From Bacteroidetes bacterium UBA1312 (lineage in GTDB: Bacteria; Bacteroidota; Bacteroidia; Chitinophagales; Chitinophagaceae), in assembly GCA_002307135.1 (NCBI GenBank), contig DBTQ01000036.1:62001-126000 (forward strand): 64,000 nt of DNA, read 5' to 3'. Position numbers and translations under genes: made by a program. This document shows, in pieces, positions 16,660 through 26,154 of the stretch. The number at the start of each line of letters is the position of its first letter. The stretch's first letter is position 1. The notes beneath the pieces were generated by a model. That model made no database searches and was not told the DNA's origin. It saw only the letters and a list, made by a program, of their open reading frames with translations.

Positions 16660-17853
16660 TTATTTTCTTTGATTGGCCAATTCCTCATAATACTGACTCA
16701 TATCTTTCACCAATCTTTGATATGAATACCGGCTACTGACGAAATGTACACCTGTATTCCCAAATTGTTGTCTTTTAACGTCGTCTTCGCACAGCTGAAG
16801 TAAGGCTTCTGCAAACTGCAATGGATCATTGGCAGGGGTAATAATACCAGTTTGGTGTTGTAGTACTACATCTGCAACACCTCCTACATTCGTACTTACC
16901 ACAGGTTTTCCCGATGCCTGCGCTTCTATAAGCGACACCGGTGTTCCTTCATTATGTGATGTAAGCGCTACTATATCCAATCCTGCAAGTACTTCATCCA
17001 TTTCTGTTTGCCAGCTCGTGCATATTGCCATTGCATTTCTTGGCTGTTCGGGGAAATAGCAATAATCAATACCAGCAGCAACTAATTCTTGCTCTGTTTG
17101 TTTACGCATATCACCATCACCGATAATGATAAAACGTAATTTTTTTGTTGTTAAAGGAATCAGCCTTGCTATTGCAGCTACAAACAAGCTGTGATTTTTG
17201 ACAGGAACAATTCTGCCAATAATACCAATTGCAATTTCATCTTCGATAATAAAATATTTTTTTCGAAACTGGATTCTCTTAGCATCCTTACGCTCTTGAA
17301 ACTTATCTAAATCTAAACCTAGAGGTATTACTTTTATTTTATCTTCTGGACAGATTTTATAAGTATGTGCTAATTCATTTTTTTGAATATTACTGATAGC
17401 AATAATACCCGACGATTTTTTAGCCAAATAGCGTTCTATTTGTATAAATGCCTGTGTTTTTGTTTTCCCAAAATAGCTATGAAAAACATGACCATGAAAA
17501 GTATGCGCAATAATAGGAACATTGCATGCAGCAGCAGCTAAACGACCTATGGCACCTGATTTGGCTGCATGGGTGTGTACAATATCCGGTTTAAACTTTT
17601 TAATTAAATCTTTGATCTCTTTATAAGCCTTTCTATCGTTACTCCAGTTAATCGCACGTTTCATGTGAGGTATCACTACTGGTTCAATACCTAATCTGTC
17701 GGCAAGGTGAGTCGCATCTTGTTCATGATCATCTTTCCCTCCAATAACGAGCATAGTCTCATATTCTGGAGCCATATATTTGGTCAGGTAGGTTGCATTG
17801 AGCGAAGGTCCGCCAATTATTAATCTATTAAGTATCCGCAATATTCTTGGCAT
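16660..17853 (-). CDS. GT4-family glycosyltransferase
   Basis: The 397-residue GT-B enzyme has an N-terminal acceptor lobe (GGPSLNATYLTKYM, then HTHAAKSGAIGRLAA) and a C-terminal donor lobe with GIIGRIVPVKNH and the GT4 signature SHNEGTPVSLIEAQASGKPVV around the EX7E motif. It would transfer an activated sugar to a lipid-linked glycan on the cytoplasmic side. It lies four bases after asnB in the same direction, forming the leftward arm of the polysaccharide locus. Sugar specificity cannot be read. Confidence 0.9.
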   Translation of the reverse strand: MPRILRILNRLIIGGPSLNATYLTKYMAPEYETMLVIGGKDDHEQDATHLADRLGIEPVVIPHMKRAINWSNDRKAYKEIKDLIKKFKPDIVHTHAAKSGAIGRLAAAACNVPIIAHTFHGHVFHSYFGKTKTQAFIQIERYLAKKSSGIIAISNIQKNELAHTYKICPEDKIKVIPLGLDLDKFQERKDAKRIQFRKKYFIIEDEIAIGIIGRIVPVKNHSLFVAAIARLIPLTTKKLRFIIIGDGDMRKQTEQELVAAGIDYCYFPEQPRNAMAICTSWQTEMDEVLAGLDIVALTSHNEGTPVSLIEAQASGKPVVSTNVGGVADVVLQHQTGIITPANDPLQFAEALLQLCEDDVKRQQFGNTGVHFVSSRYSYQRLVKDMSQYYEELANQRK

Positions 17854-17857
17854 AGGC

Positions 17858-19768
17858 TTAAGCTAAATATTTTTTCCACCAGTACTGAAATACGATGAGC
17901 GCCCAAATGGTCGCATGGCTATCTTCAGGATTATTGCTTTTTAATTTTTGTTTCAACATCTCTATTGCTTCAACGTTAAAAATACCTTGTTGAGCAATAA
18001 AAGATTTTTCGAGTAAGTCGTCATTTATCATCCCCCACAATTCATTTCTGAACCAATCAAGCAACGGAATTTCGAAACCATGCTTGGGTCTGTTGTACAA
18101 CTCTTCCGGCAACATGGACCGGAAAGCATCCTGCACAATCTTCTTTTTCATTATTGCATCAATTTTATATTCGGAAGGTAATCCAAATGCAAAATCCACT
18201 ACTTTTTTATCTAAGAATGGACTACGTACTTCGAGGCTATTGGCCATACTCATCATATCTACCTTTACAAGCATATCGCTCAATAACACCAAGCGAACGT
18301 CAGTTAATAAAACTTCATTAAAATCGTCAGTTTTAATTGCAGAAAGTAATGCTTCTTTTTCCTGTTGAAGGAGTGGTCTGTTTATTTTTTTTAAAGAAGC
18401 GTCGGATAAGAGTGATGAAGCTTTTTCATTAGTATTAAAACTTGCCCAACGCCAATAACGCTCCTTGTCTGAAAGTTTTGCACCATCTGCAAAACGATCC
18501 AACTGACGGAATAGATTGGTGATTTTATTATTTCGGCTATGCGGTAAAACTTTCCACAACGGTGCAGCAGTTTTTACGAGCATTTGTGCAATAGACCCCT
18601 GTCGCATTTTCCATTCTGCTGCGTGTTTGTTGTATCCCGAAAAAACTTCATCAGCGCCATCACCACTAAGTGCAACTGTCACCTCTTTGCGCGTCATCTG
18701 ACTGAGCATGTAAACAGGTATTGCAGAAGAGTCTGCAAAAGGCTCGTCAATATATTCAAGGACTCCATTCAGGTGTTCCAGAAAATCATTGTTGGACAAG
18801 GAAAAAACATGATGATTTGTTTGATATTTTTTGGCAACTAATGCTGCATATTTTGTTTCATCAAAATAGCTGTTGTCCTTATAGCCTACGGAAAAGGTAT
18901 TGAGCTTTGAAGTGTATCTACTAGCTAAAGCTACTATTACAGAAGAGTCAATGCCTCCACTCAAAAAAGCACCCAAAGGTACGTCTGAAATCATCCGCTC
19001 TTGAACTGCAATATTCATGTGTTCTACCAGTTTATCCTTAGCTTGTTGGTAAGTATATTGTGGGTATTCTTCTGGATGGCATTTTAACTCATAAAAGGCT
19101 TTGTATTCTTGTATTCCTGTTTCATTAACAGTCATATAATGACCAGGTTTCAATTTTGCTACATTTTTGAATATACTTTGTGGTTGAGGAATATAATTCA
19201 ATTGTAAATATTGGTGGAGTACTGTATAATCTAATTCTTTAGGTACACCCCATTCCAAAAGTGACTTCATCTCAGACGAAAAAGCAAGACATGATTTCGT
19301 GGTATAATACAATAAAGGTTTTTTGCCAAAAGGATCTCTAGCAAGTAACATGGTGCGTGATTGTTTATCATAAAAGCTGAATGCAAAAAAACCATCAAGC
19401 CATTTAATACAAGATGCACCATATTCTATTAAAAGGTATAATAATATCTCTGTGTCTGAATGAGTCTTGGGGGCTCCGTTTTTTTTCCAAAATTCGACAA
19501 GATATTGGTCTGAGAGTTGTTGGTAATTAAAAATTTCGCCATTAAATACAATAACATATCTACCGCTATTATCATGCATCGGTTGGTCGGCCGCATTAGA
19601 GGTGTCAATGATAGAGAGACGGCGTTGCCCCAAAGCTACATGAGCATCAGTGAAAATGCCTCCATTATCAGGGCCACGCAATATTAATTTATCATTTGAT
19701 TGCTGTACATTTGCTAACGTATTAGCGTTATTATTATCGAAAGTGTAAAAACCGGTAATGCCACACAT
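17858..19768 (-). CDS. asnB: Asparagine synthase (glutamine-hydrolysing)
   Basis: The start is set at the ATG at 19768 because it places the essential Ntn nucleophile at position 2 (MCGITGFY); the longer frame (to 19822) would bury it. This gives 636 residues. The glutaminase domain (about 2-215) has LRGPDNGG and a GEIFNYQQL block. The synthetase domain (about 240-600) has the PP-loop SGGIDSSV. In polysaccharide loci such enzymes often amidate a sugar acid or peptide instead of making free asparagine. Its pairing here with a GT4 transferase (4-base gap) favours that role, as an inference. The 48 bases to the divergent membrane protein must hold both promoters or parts of them. Confidence 0.93.
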   Translation of the reverse strand: MCGITGFYTFDNNNANTLANVQQSNDKLILRGPDNGGIFTDAHVALGQRRLSIIDTSNAADQPMHDNSGRYVIVFNGEIFNYQQLSDQYLVEFWKKNGAPKTHSDTEILLYLLIEYGASCIKWLDGFFAFSFYDKQSRTMLLARDPFGKKPLLYYTTKSCLAFSSEMKSLLEWGVPKELDYTVLHQYLQLNYIPQPQSIFKNVAKLKPGHYMTVNETGIQEYKAFYELKCHPEEYPQYTYQQAKDKLVEHMNIAVQERMISDVPLGAFLSGGIDSSVIVALASRYTSKLNTFSVGYKDNSYFDETKYAALVAKKYQTNHHVFSLSNNDFLEHLNGVLEYIDEPFADSSAIPVYMLSQMTRKEVTVALSGDGADEVFSGYNKHAAEWKMRQGSIAQMLVKTAAPLWKVLPHSRNNKITNLFRQLDRFADGAKLSDKERYWRWASFNTNEKASSLLSDASLKKINRPLLQQEKEALLSAIKTDDFNEVLLTDVRLVLLSDMLVKVDMMSMANSLEVRSPFLDKKVVDFAFGLPSEYKIDAIMKKKIVQDAFRSMLPEELYNRPKHGFEIPLLDWFRNELWGMINDDLLEKSFIAQQGIFNVEAIEMLKQKLKSNNPEDSHATIWALIVFQYWWKKYLA

Positions 19769-19816
19769 TGAACTATAAAAATTAAACAATCCCAAATAAA
19801 TAATTGAGATAAGCGG

Positions 19817-21169
19817 ATGCAATTTATAACAATACTGGATTACTTGTTACTGCCATTTTATCTTGGTCTTATTTATTTCGTCGCAAATATTATTCGCAAT
19901 AAATATTATCCAGAAGGTCATCCTTGGCGTAAGTACTTTATGTCAGGTTTGACGGTAAAAATTGTAGGTGCCATTTTTATTGGATTAGTTTATCAATATT
20001 ATTATGGTGGGGGAGATACAGCGTATTATTTTTACCAATCTAAAGTAGTTAATAGTGCATTTTCTGACTCTTGGTATAAAGGTTTGATGCTTATATTACA
20101 TATCCCTACATGGTATGATGGCGAATATCAAATTTATATTTCACAAATGGAATGGTACGGTGGTTGGAATACATACTTAATTATCTCTATTACCGCTATT
20201 ATAAATATATTCACTTTTGGTAGCTTTTTATGTACATCAATAGTATTTGCTTTTGTATCATTTTCAGGTATTTGGGCCTTGTTTCGCACATTTGCCCATC
20301 AATATCCACAATATTTGAAACAAGTAGCGATTTCTATTCTTTTTATCCCAAGTACTTTTATTTGGGGATCAGGCATATTTAAGGATACGCTATGTGTTTT
20401 TGCGTTGGGTTGGCTTACTTATTGCATTTTTCAAATGTTAATACAAAGGAATTTCAGCCTTTCAAATATTCTTTTTTCTATTGTATCTTTTGTAATATTA
20501 GGTATTGTAAAATTGTATATATTGCTGGCATTTATACCGGCGCTTGCTTTATGGGTAGTATTTATGTATTCCCATATGATTAAAAGTAAAATTATTCGCT
20601 TAAATATTAAATTGATATTAATATGTATTACTGTTTTGGGTTTTGTTTTTCTTTCTAAACAATTTTCGAATCAGCTTGGCGGATACTCACTTGACAAAAT
20701 TTCGAAAACAGCAGAAATTTCTCGTAGTTATGTTTATGGTGAATCGAGTAAGAATGAGGGTGCTGGGTATGACTTAGGAGAGATAGATCCAAGTCTTACG
20801 GGCATGTTTAAGATTCTTCCAATATCTATCGCAACTGCGTTATATCGTCCATTTATTTGGGAGGCTCGAAAACTGATTGTTTTATTGAATGCCATTGAAG
20901 CATCATTATTTCTAATAGTATCAGTCAAAATATTGTTTAAAGTAGGTATAAAATCAATATTAAAAGCGATTTCTTCTGACCCAAATATTCAATTTTTCTT
21001 AGTATTTACTTTGATTTTTGGATTTGCAGTAGGGCTTACATCTGGTAATTTTGGCTCGCTATCAAGATACAGAATCCCTTGTTTACCAATGTTTTCATTG
21101 GCATTAATGCTCATTTATTATAGTAAATTTCCATTACGCGAAAGACTATTCCCATTTTTAAACTTTTAA
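19817..21169 (+). CDS. Polytopic membrane protein, candidate polysaccharide polymerase (copy A)
   Basis: This 450-residue protein has about ten hydrophobic helices and a hydrophilic loop around residues 300-345. Conserved blocks shared with the next gene are EGHPWRKYF, GAIFIGLVYQYYYGGGDTAY, FIPSTFIWGSGIFKDT, LYRPFIWEA and NFGSLSRYRIPCLP. I do not recognise a named family. Membrane topology, a large extracytoplasmic loop and a place beside a Wzx/MurJ-type flippase and glycosyltransferases are what a Wzy-type polymerase would show. No other polymerase candidate is in the locus. It opens the seven-gene rightward operon and its sequence is visibly richer in AT than the flanks. Confidence 0.75.
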   Translation: MQFITILDYLLLPFYLGLIYFVANIIRNKYYPEGHPWRKYFMSGLTVKIVGAIFIGLVYQYYYGGGDTAYYFYQSKVVNSAFSDSWYKGLMLILHIPTWYDGEYQIYISQMEWYGGWNTYLIISITAIINIFTFGSFLCTSIVFAFVSFSGIWALFRTFAHQYPQYLKQVAISILFIPSTFIWGSGIFKDTLCVFALGWLTYCIFQMLIQRNFSLSNILFSIVSFVILGIVKLYILLAFIPALALWVVFMYSHMIKSKIIRLNIKLILICITVLGFVFLSKQFSNQLGGYSLDKISKTAEISRSYVYGESSKNEGAGYDLGEIDPSLTGMFKILPISIATALYRPFIWEARKLIVLLNAIEASLFLIVSVKILFKVGIKSILKAISSDPNIQFFLVFTLIFGFAVGLTSGNFGSLSRYRIPCLPMFSLALMLIYYSKFPLRERLFPFLNF

Positions 21170-21192
21170 AACAGAATTCATTTTAATACTTC

Positions 21193-22536
21193 ATGCAATT
21201 TATAACTTGGGAAGATTATGTATTATTACCATTTTTTATATTTTTAATATATAATGTGTATAAAAGAATCTGCAATATATATTATCCTGTAGGCCACCCT
21301 TGGAGAATGTATTTTATTTATGGTGTTGTAGTTAAAGTTATCGGTGCAATTTTTATTGGACTTATTTACCAATACTACTATGGAGGAGGGGATACGGCAT
21401 ACTATTTTTATCATGCTAAAATCATCAATAGTGCGTTTTCTGAATCTGTAATAAAATGGGTTAATCTTTTATTTCATATACCAAATTCATACGAAGGTGA
21501 GTATATGGATTATACTTCACGTTTGGAATGGTACAATGATAAGGGCTCATATATGGTTTGTTGTTTAACGGCTTTTATTAATGTATTTACATTTAATACT
21601 TTTTTACCAACTTCAATTATTTTTGCGTCAGTCTCTTTTACTGGTTTATGGGCCATGTTTAGAACATTTGCGAAGCAATACCCACATCTTGAAAGACATA
21701 TTGCATTAGTTATTTTATTTATACCAAGTTGTTTTATTTGGGGCTCTGGAATATTTAAGGATACAGTATGTATGTTTGCTTTAGGATGGATGCTTTATTC
21801 TTCTTTTCAACTATTAATTGAAAGAAATATGTCTGTCAATAACATTATATTTCTTATACTAAGCTTCTATATATTATTAGTTGTAAAAATATATATATTA
21901 ATATCTTTTCTGCCGGCATTAGCATTATGGATTTTGTTTTACCATTCCCACAAAGTAAAATCAATTGTTTTTAGATTTTTAACTAAGTCAATTGTATTGG
22001 TTGTTGCTATGTTAGTTTTTAGTTTTGTTTACAAATACTACTCCCCATCATTGGGTAAATACTCATTAGATAATATTGCTAAAACATCTTTAGTTACTCG
22101 TGATTGGATTGCATATTCATCTGGTGATCAGGGGTCTGCTTATGATTTAGGAAATTTTGAGCCTTCGGTTAAGGGATTATTGTCAAAATTTCCGGCAGCA
22201 GTTAATGTAACCCTTTTTCGTCCCTATTTATGGGAAGCAAATAAACCTTTAGTTTTTCTGAATGCATTAGAAGCTATGGTGTTTTTATTATTGACATTGA
22301 AAATACTGATAACTATTGGACCGATGAGAATATGGAAGGCAATATCTTCGGATCCTAATATTCAATTTTGTTTAATATTCTCAATTGTGTTTGCTTTTTC
22401 AGTTGGTATCTCAACCTATAATTTTGGATCGCTATCCCGTTATCGAATACCTTGTCTTCCACTATATTCAATGGCATTAGTGCTCATTTATTACAAATAT
22501 AATCCTCCAGGAAAAAACTTCCTGAGCTTGAATTAA
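21193..22536 (+). CDS. Polytopic membrane protein, candidate polysaccharide polymerase (copy B)
   Basis: This 447-residue paralogue of the preceding gene is about half identical by eye along its whole length, with the same MQFIT start. It has the same blocks: VGHPWRMYF, GGGDTAYYFY, FIWGSGIFKDT, LFRPYLWEA, SSDPNIQF and GSLSRYRIPCLP. The loop near residues 300-330 and the helix around 255-280 are the most divergent parts. A 23-base gap separates the copies, so this is a tandem duplication that has since diverged. Both remain intact. Possible roles are two linkage-specific polymerases, a heterodimer, or one polymerase and one ligase; the sequence does not decide. Confidence 0.75.
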   Translation: MQFITWEDYVLLPFFIFLIYNVYKRICNIYYPVGHPWRMYFIYGVVVKVIGAIFIGLIYQYYYGGGDTAYYFYHAKIINSAFSESVIKWVNLLFHIPNSYEGEYMDYTSRLEWYNDKGSYMVCCLTAFINVFTFNTFLPTSIIFASVSFTGLWAMFRTFAKQYPHLERHIALVILFIPSCFIWGSGIFKDTVCMFALGWMLYSSFQLLIERNMSVNNIIFLILSFYILLVVKIYILISFLPALALWILFYHSHKVKSIVFRFLTKSIVLVVAMLVFSFVYKYYSPSLGKYSLDNIAKTSLVTRDWIAYSSGDQGSAYDLGNFEPSVKGLLSKFPAAVNVTLFRPYLWEANKPLVFLNALEAMVFLLLTLKILITIGPMRIWKAISSDPNIQFCLIFSIVFAFSVGISTYNFGSLSRYRIPCLPLYSMALVLIYYKYNPPGKNFLSLN

Positions 22537-22575
22537 TAAATGCTTTTGTATTTTGTCGATAAACCCAAAGAATAA

Positions 22576-24111
22576 TTGAGCCGTTTTTTAAGTTTGTTCC
22601 AATCCTCACGTGGCATATCCTTAGGAATGGCATTTTTTCAGATTTTGAAAGGATGTCTTTCTTTGTATATGGTAATGCTTTCTGCATCTTTTTTTGGTGC
22701 GGGGGTAGCGAGAGATGCTTGGGTCATTGGTTGGTCTGCTCAAATTTTTGTTTTTAAATTATTATTTGGCCCTGTTAATGAAATTCTTAGAGCTAAGTTT
22801 ATTCATCTTCAAGTAGAGAAAGGAACAGAATATGCGCTTCAATCCATCTCATTATTAGTACTAGTTTTCTCGTTAGTTGCAATTGCGATTATAGGTATAA
22901 CAATTATTTTTGCTGATCAAGCTACTGTTTTTTTTGCTCCGGGATATGTGATACCTAGTGAGCGAAAAGTGATTGCTCAAATGATCAAATTGTTGATACC
23001 TACTTTGTTTTTGAGCGAGTTAATTACGATATTAATAGCTCTGCTCAATGCCTATAAAACCTACTTTGTTCCGGAACTGTTTTCTGTTTTTTCATTGCTC
23101 ATCAATATTATATTGCTCTTATGCTTAGCCCCTAGTTTGGGTATTTATACACTTGTTATTTCCAATTATTTGAGTGCCATACTATTGGTAGCTGTGTTAA
23201 GTTATTTCTTGCTAAAAAAGGGCGTAATATTGAAATTTAAGATGCTTAGGATTGGAATGTTGCAACCATACCTTTTGTTTGCGCTTCCATTTTATATTTC
23301 ATATACAGCAGGCCAGTTTAATGGATGGGCGGAACGGGCATTGTCAACTATTCTTGGTGTTGGTAATACTTCTGTATTGGATTATGCCCGTAAATTTATT
23401 GATCTGCCTTTGACTATTGTTATTTCCATAACCATGTCTGTTATGACACCCGTTTTAGCAGCTATTTGGATACATGAGAAAGATAGTATTAATTATAGAA
23501 AAGAATTTTTCGTTTTTCTGCGAATAGGGTTATTGATAATATGTCCTGTTGTCACATTATTTGTCGTTTGTCCACAGGATATTATTCACTTTTTTCTATT
23601 GCGTGGTAATTTTTCGCATGATTGGTTGACACCAGCAAGTCAAACATTATTTTGGTTTGGGATTGGGCTACCAGGATCGGCGTTGTATTCCATGTCAGGT
23701 CAAGCCTTAATTGTTCAAAAAAGACCAGCTATCTATGCTAGCTTGGGTGTTGCGGCGCAAGTGTTGCCTATGGGGCTCAATTTTTTATTTTTCAAAAAAT
23801 TTGGGTTGCCCTTCTTTGCCATCTCTTGGAGTGTGGCGCAATATCTTGCTGCTTTTGCAATGCTGTATTTTACAAGGATTTTTAAATATGATTCAATAAG
23901 GCTATGCTTACAAGTTGTTGCTTTAATTTTGATTACAATTGTTATAAGTTTTGGCTTACATAGCATTGTCTCTGATTTTAAAGACTGGCAAATAATTTTA
24001 TTTATTTCTGTTGCTTGCTCCATCATCATTGTTTCATTGCTCTATTTATTAAAAATGGAAGAATTTGATGTGCTTAAAAAAGCAATCACAAAATTAATTA
24101 GAGGTCGATGA
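22576..24111 (+). CDS. MurJ/Wzx-type lipid-linked oligosaccharide flippase
   Basis: The 511-residue protein has roughly 14 hydrophobic helices. Its opening (GISLGMAFFQILKG, then FGAGVARDAWVIGW) matches the MviN/MurJ branch of the MOP exporter superfamily. The frame begins at a TTG (22576); the first ATG (22627) would cut into the first helix, so the TTG is preferred. Inside a glycosyltransferase operon the likely cargo is an undecaprenyl-linked repeat unit; a housekeeping role with lipid II is less likely but not excluded. Its stop overlaps the next start (ATGA). Confidence 0.85.
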   Translation: MSRFLSLFQSSRGISLGMAFFQILKGCLSLYMVMLSASFFGAGVARDAWVIGWSAQIFVFKLLFGPVNEILRAKFIHLQVEKGTEYALQSISLLVLVFSLVAIAIIGITIIFADQATVFFAPGYVIPSERKVIAQMIKLLIPTLFLSELITILIALLNAYKTYFVPELFSVFSLLINIILLLCLAPSLGIYTLVISNYLSAILLVAVLSYFLLKKGVILKFKMLRIGMLQPYLLFALPFYISYTAGQFNGWAERALSTILGVGNTSVLDYARKFIDLPLTIVISITMSVMTPVLAAIWIHEKDSINYRKEFFVFLRIGLLIICPVVTLFVVCPQDIIHFFLLRGNFSHDWLTPASQTLFWFGIGLPGSALYSMSGQALIVQKRPAIYASLGVAAQVLPMGLNFLFFKKFGLPFFAISWSVAQYLAAFAMLYFTRIFKYDSIRLCLQVVALILITIVISFGLHSIVSDFKDWQIILFISVACSIIIVSLLYLLKMEEFDVLKKAITKLIRGR

Positions 24112-25256
24112 ATAAGCGTTTCGTAACCATATTTCCTGAAGCTCAAAATATTCACCTCAAGAAGAGGATTGGGATGGTGCCCTATATTTTACATCGTGAA
24201 TATAATTATGACTCTATTGTCGTTTGTTTCAAAAATGAAAATACATATCCATTTCTCAAAGGGCACATGAATGGATTGGGTATTCATTTTTTACCATCAA
24301 CATCAAACAAAAAAAACCTTTGGGAGGTTGTAAAATATGTATCAAAAAATGCGCAGCAAATAGATGTATTAAACTTATACCATCAAAGCGAAGCCACTTT
24401 TATGATTGGTTGCTTATACAAATTATTGAATCCCAAAGGGATTCTGTATATGACTTTAGATATGAATATAGAATATCTAACAAATTTATTTTCAAAAAAA
24501 CCTAGGCGCCATCTATTTTTTTGGAATTTCTTTTTTGACAAAATCGTTAACATCGTATCCTATGAATCAACAGAGGTAAAGTCATTTTTACTTCATCATT
24601 ATAAAAACATTGCTAATAAATTATTGAGACTTACTAACGGTATTGATGATATTGCCATTCGTGGGAATAATATTTCTAATAATTCATTTGAAACAAAGGA
24701 AAATTTAATCATTACAGTTGGAAGAATTGGTCTCCCTGAAAAAAACAATGAATTATTACTAGCAGCATTGGAAAAAATAAACCTTAACAATTGGAAAGTT
24801 GCCTTTATTGGTCCTATTTGTCTTGGTTTCGAGCAAAATATCGTATCCTTTTTTCAAAGAAACCCTACCTTAAATAATAAAATCATTTTTACCGGGGCAA
24901 TTTATAACCAGTTGGAATTATACGATTGGTATAATCGAGCTAAAGTTTTTTGTTTAAGTTCTAAAAGAGAAGGCTTCGCCACAGTCCTACCGGAAGCAAT
25001 GTATTTTGGCAATTATATAGTATCCACCAATGTGTCTTCTATTAATGATATTACCAACCAAGGTACCTTAGGGTCTATCGTAGAAAATGAATCGGAATTG
25101 GTAGCTGTCTTACAATCAATAATTGATGATAAACTTAAAATAGAGCCATTGTGTATGGCCATAAAGAAAAAAGCAAAAATTGAATATTCTTGGACTAATA
25201 TTGTTGCTCAATTAAATCAAAGATTGGTACAAGAATGGGCTGAATATCGGCATTAA
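24108..25256 (+). CDS. GT4-like glycosyltransferase
   Basis: This 382-residue GT-B protein has a weakly conserved N-terminal lobe (KKRIGMVPYIL). The donor-lobe blocks are clear: LIITVGRIGLPEKNNELLLAAL and SSKREGFATVLPEAMYFGNY, the EX7E region of GT4. The start overlaps the flippase stop, so translation is coupled. It probably adds one sugar to the lipid-linked repeat unit. The donor is unknown. Confidence 0.85.
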   Translation: MNKRFVTIFPEAQNIHLKKRIGMVPYILHREYNYDSIVVCFKNENTYPFLKGHMNGLGIHFLPSTSNKKNLWEVVKYVSKNAQQIDVLNLYHQSEATFMIGCLYKLLNPKGILYMTLDMNIEYLTNLFSKKPRRHLFFWNFFFDKIVNIVSYESTEVKSFLLHHYKNIANKLLRLTNGIDDIAIRGNNISNNSFETKENLIITVGRIGLPEKNNELLLAALEKINLNNWKVAFIGPICLGFEQNIVSFFQRNPTLNNKIIFTGAIYNQLELYDWYNRAKVFCLSSKREGFATVLPEAMYFGNYIVSTNVSSINDITNQGTLGSIVENESELVAVLQSIIDDKLKIEPLCMAIKKKAKIEYSWTNIVAQLNQRLVQEWAEYRH

Positions 25257-25266
25257 AATACTTGAA

Positions 25267-26136
25267 GTGAAAGATGTTTCGGTTATAATAATTAATTACA
25301 ATACTGCTGCACTTACATGTCAGTGCATTCAGTCTGTTTTGCAGCATACAACACAACTGGACCATGAAGTCATTGTTGTTGATAATCATTCTGCTGAACG
25401 AACTATAATTAATGTAGTAGCACAATTCCCATCTGTAAAATTGATACAGTTGGATGAAAACATAGGCTTTGGCAAGGCCAATAATATTGCAGTAAAGCAA
25501 GCTAAAGGTAAATATCTGTTTTTACTTAATCCAGACACGATTATCCAAAATGATGTATTGTTCTTATTTCATAAATTTTATGAAGCAAATGCTCAGCAGT
25601 TAAGCTTGTCTGTAATTGGTGCCGAATTGGTAGATGTAAAAGGTCATAAAATACATAGCGCCCAGCACTTTCCTACAATGCAGCAATATCTGTTTAATAA
25701 ATCTAGGAGTTTGCTAAATTATGTGGGTTTTAAAATTAAGCAACAACCCGAAATTTTTTCTGTTGACCGTTTTTATCCGGTTGACTATGTGACAGGAGCG
25801 GACATGTTTATGGCTAAACAACTATTTGAAAGTGTGGGAGGCTTTGATCCGGATTTCTTTTTATATTTCGAAGAATCTGATTTGCAATATCGCCTTCACT
25901 TGAAGGGGGGGAAAAGTTTTATTATAAAAGAGCCATCAATTGTGCATTTGCAAGGGAAAAGTACGGCATTAATAAGACAGCGTTCGAGTGTTTTGTATTT
26001 GAAGGGTATGATGGTGTATATGAAAAAACACAACACAGCATTAAAGTTTGGACTATTCAAAATAATATGGACGATCTTGGATATAAAAACAGTCGTATTG
26101 CAATTTATCCTCTGGGTTAAGTCGAAACGTTTCTGA
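25267..26136 (+). CDS. GT2 family glycosyltransferase (rhamnosyltransferase-like)
   Basis: The 289-residue GT-A protein begins at a GTG (25267) ten bases after the previous gene. Motifs are VSVIIINYNTAALT at the start, VIVVDNHS, NIGFGKANNIA and FLLNPDT. The acceptor side has YVTGADMFMAKQLFESVGGFD and EESDLQYRL. This pattern is common to GT2 enzymes of the WbbL/rhamnosyl type, but donor specificity is not secure. A C-terminal basic, hydrophobic segment may bind membrane. Confidence 0.9.
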   Translation: MKDVSVIIINYNTAALTCQCIQSVLQHTTQLDHEVIVVDNHSAERTIINVVAQFPSVKLIQLDENIGFGKANNIAVKQAKGKYLFLLNPDTIIQNDVLFLFHKFYEANAQQLSLSVIGAELVDVKGHKIHSAQHFPTMQQYLFNKSRSLLNYVGFKIKQQPEIFSVDRFYPVDYVTGADMFMAKQLFESVGGFDPDFFLYFEESDLQYRLHLKGGKSFIIKEPSIVHLQGKSTALIRQRSSVLYLKGMMVYMKKHNTALKFGLFKIIWTILDIKTVVLQFILWVKSKRF

Positions 26137-26154
26137 TTATATTTGTCTTACAAT

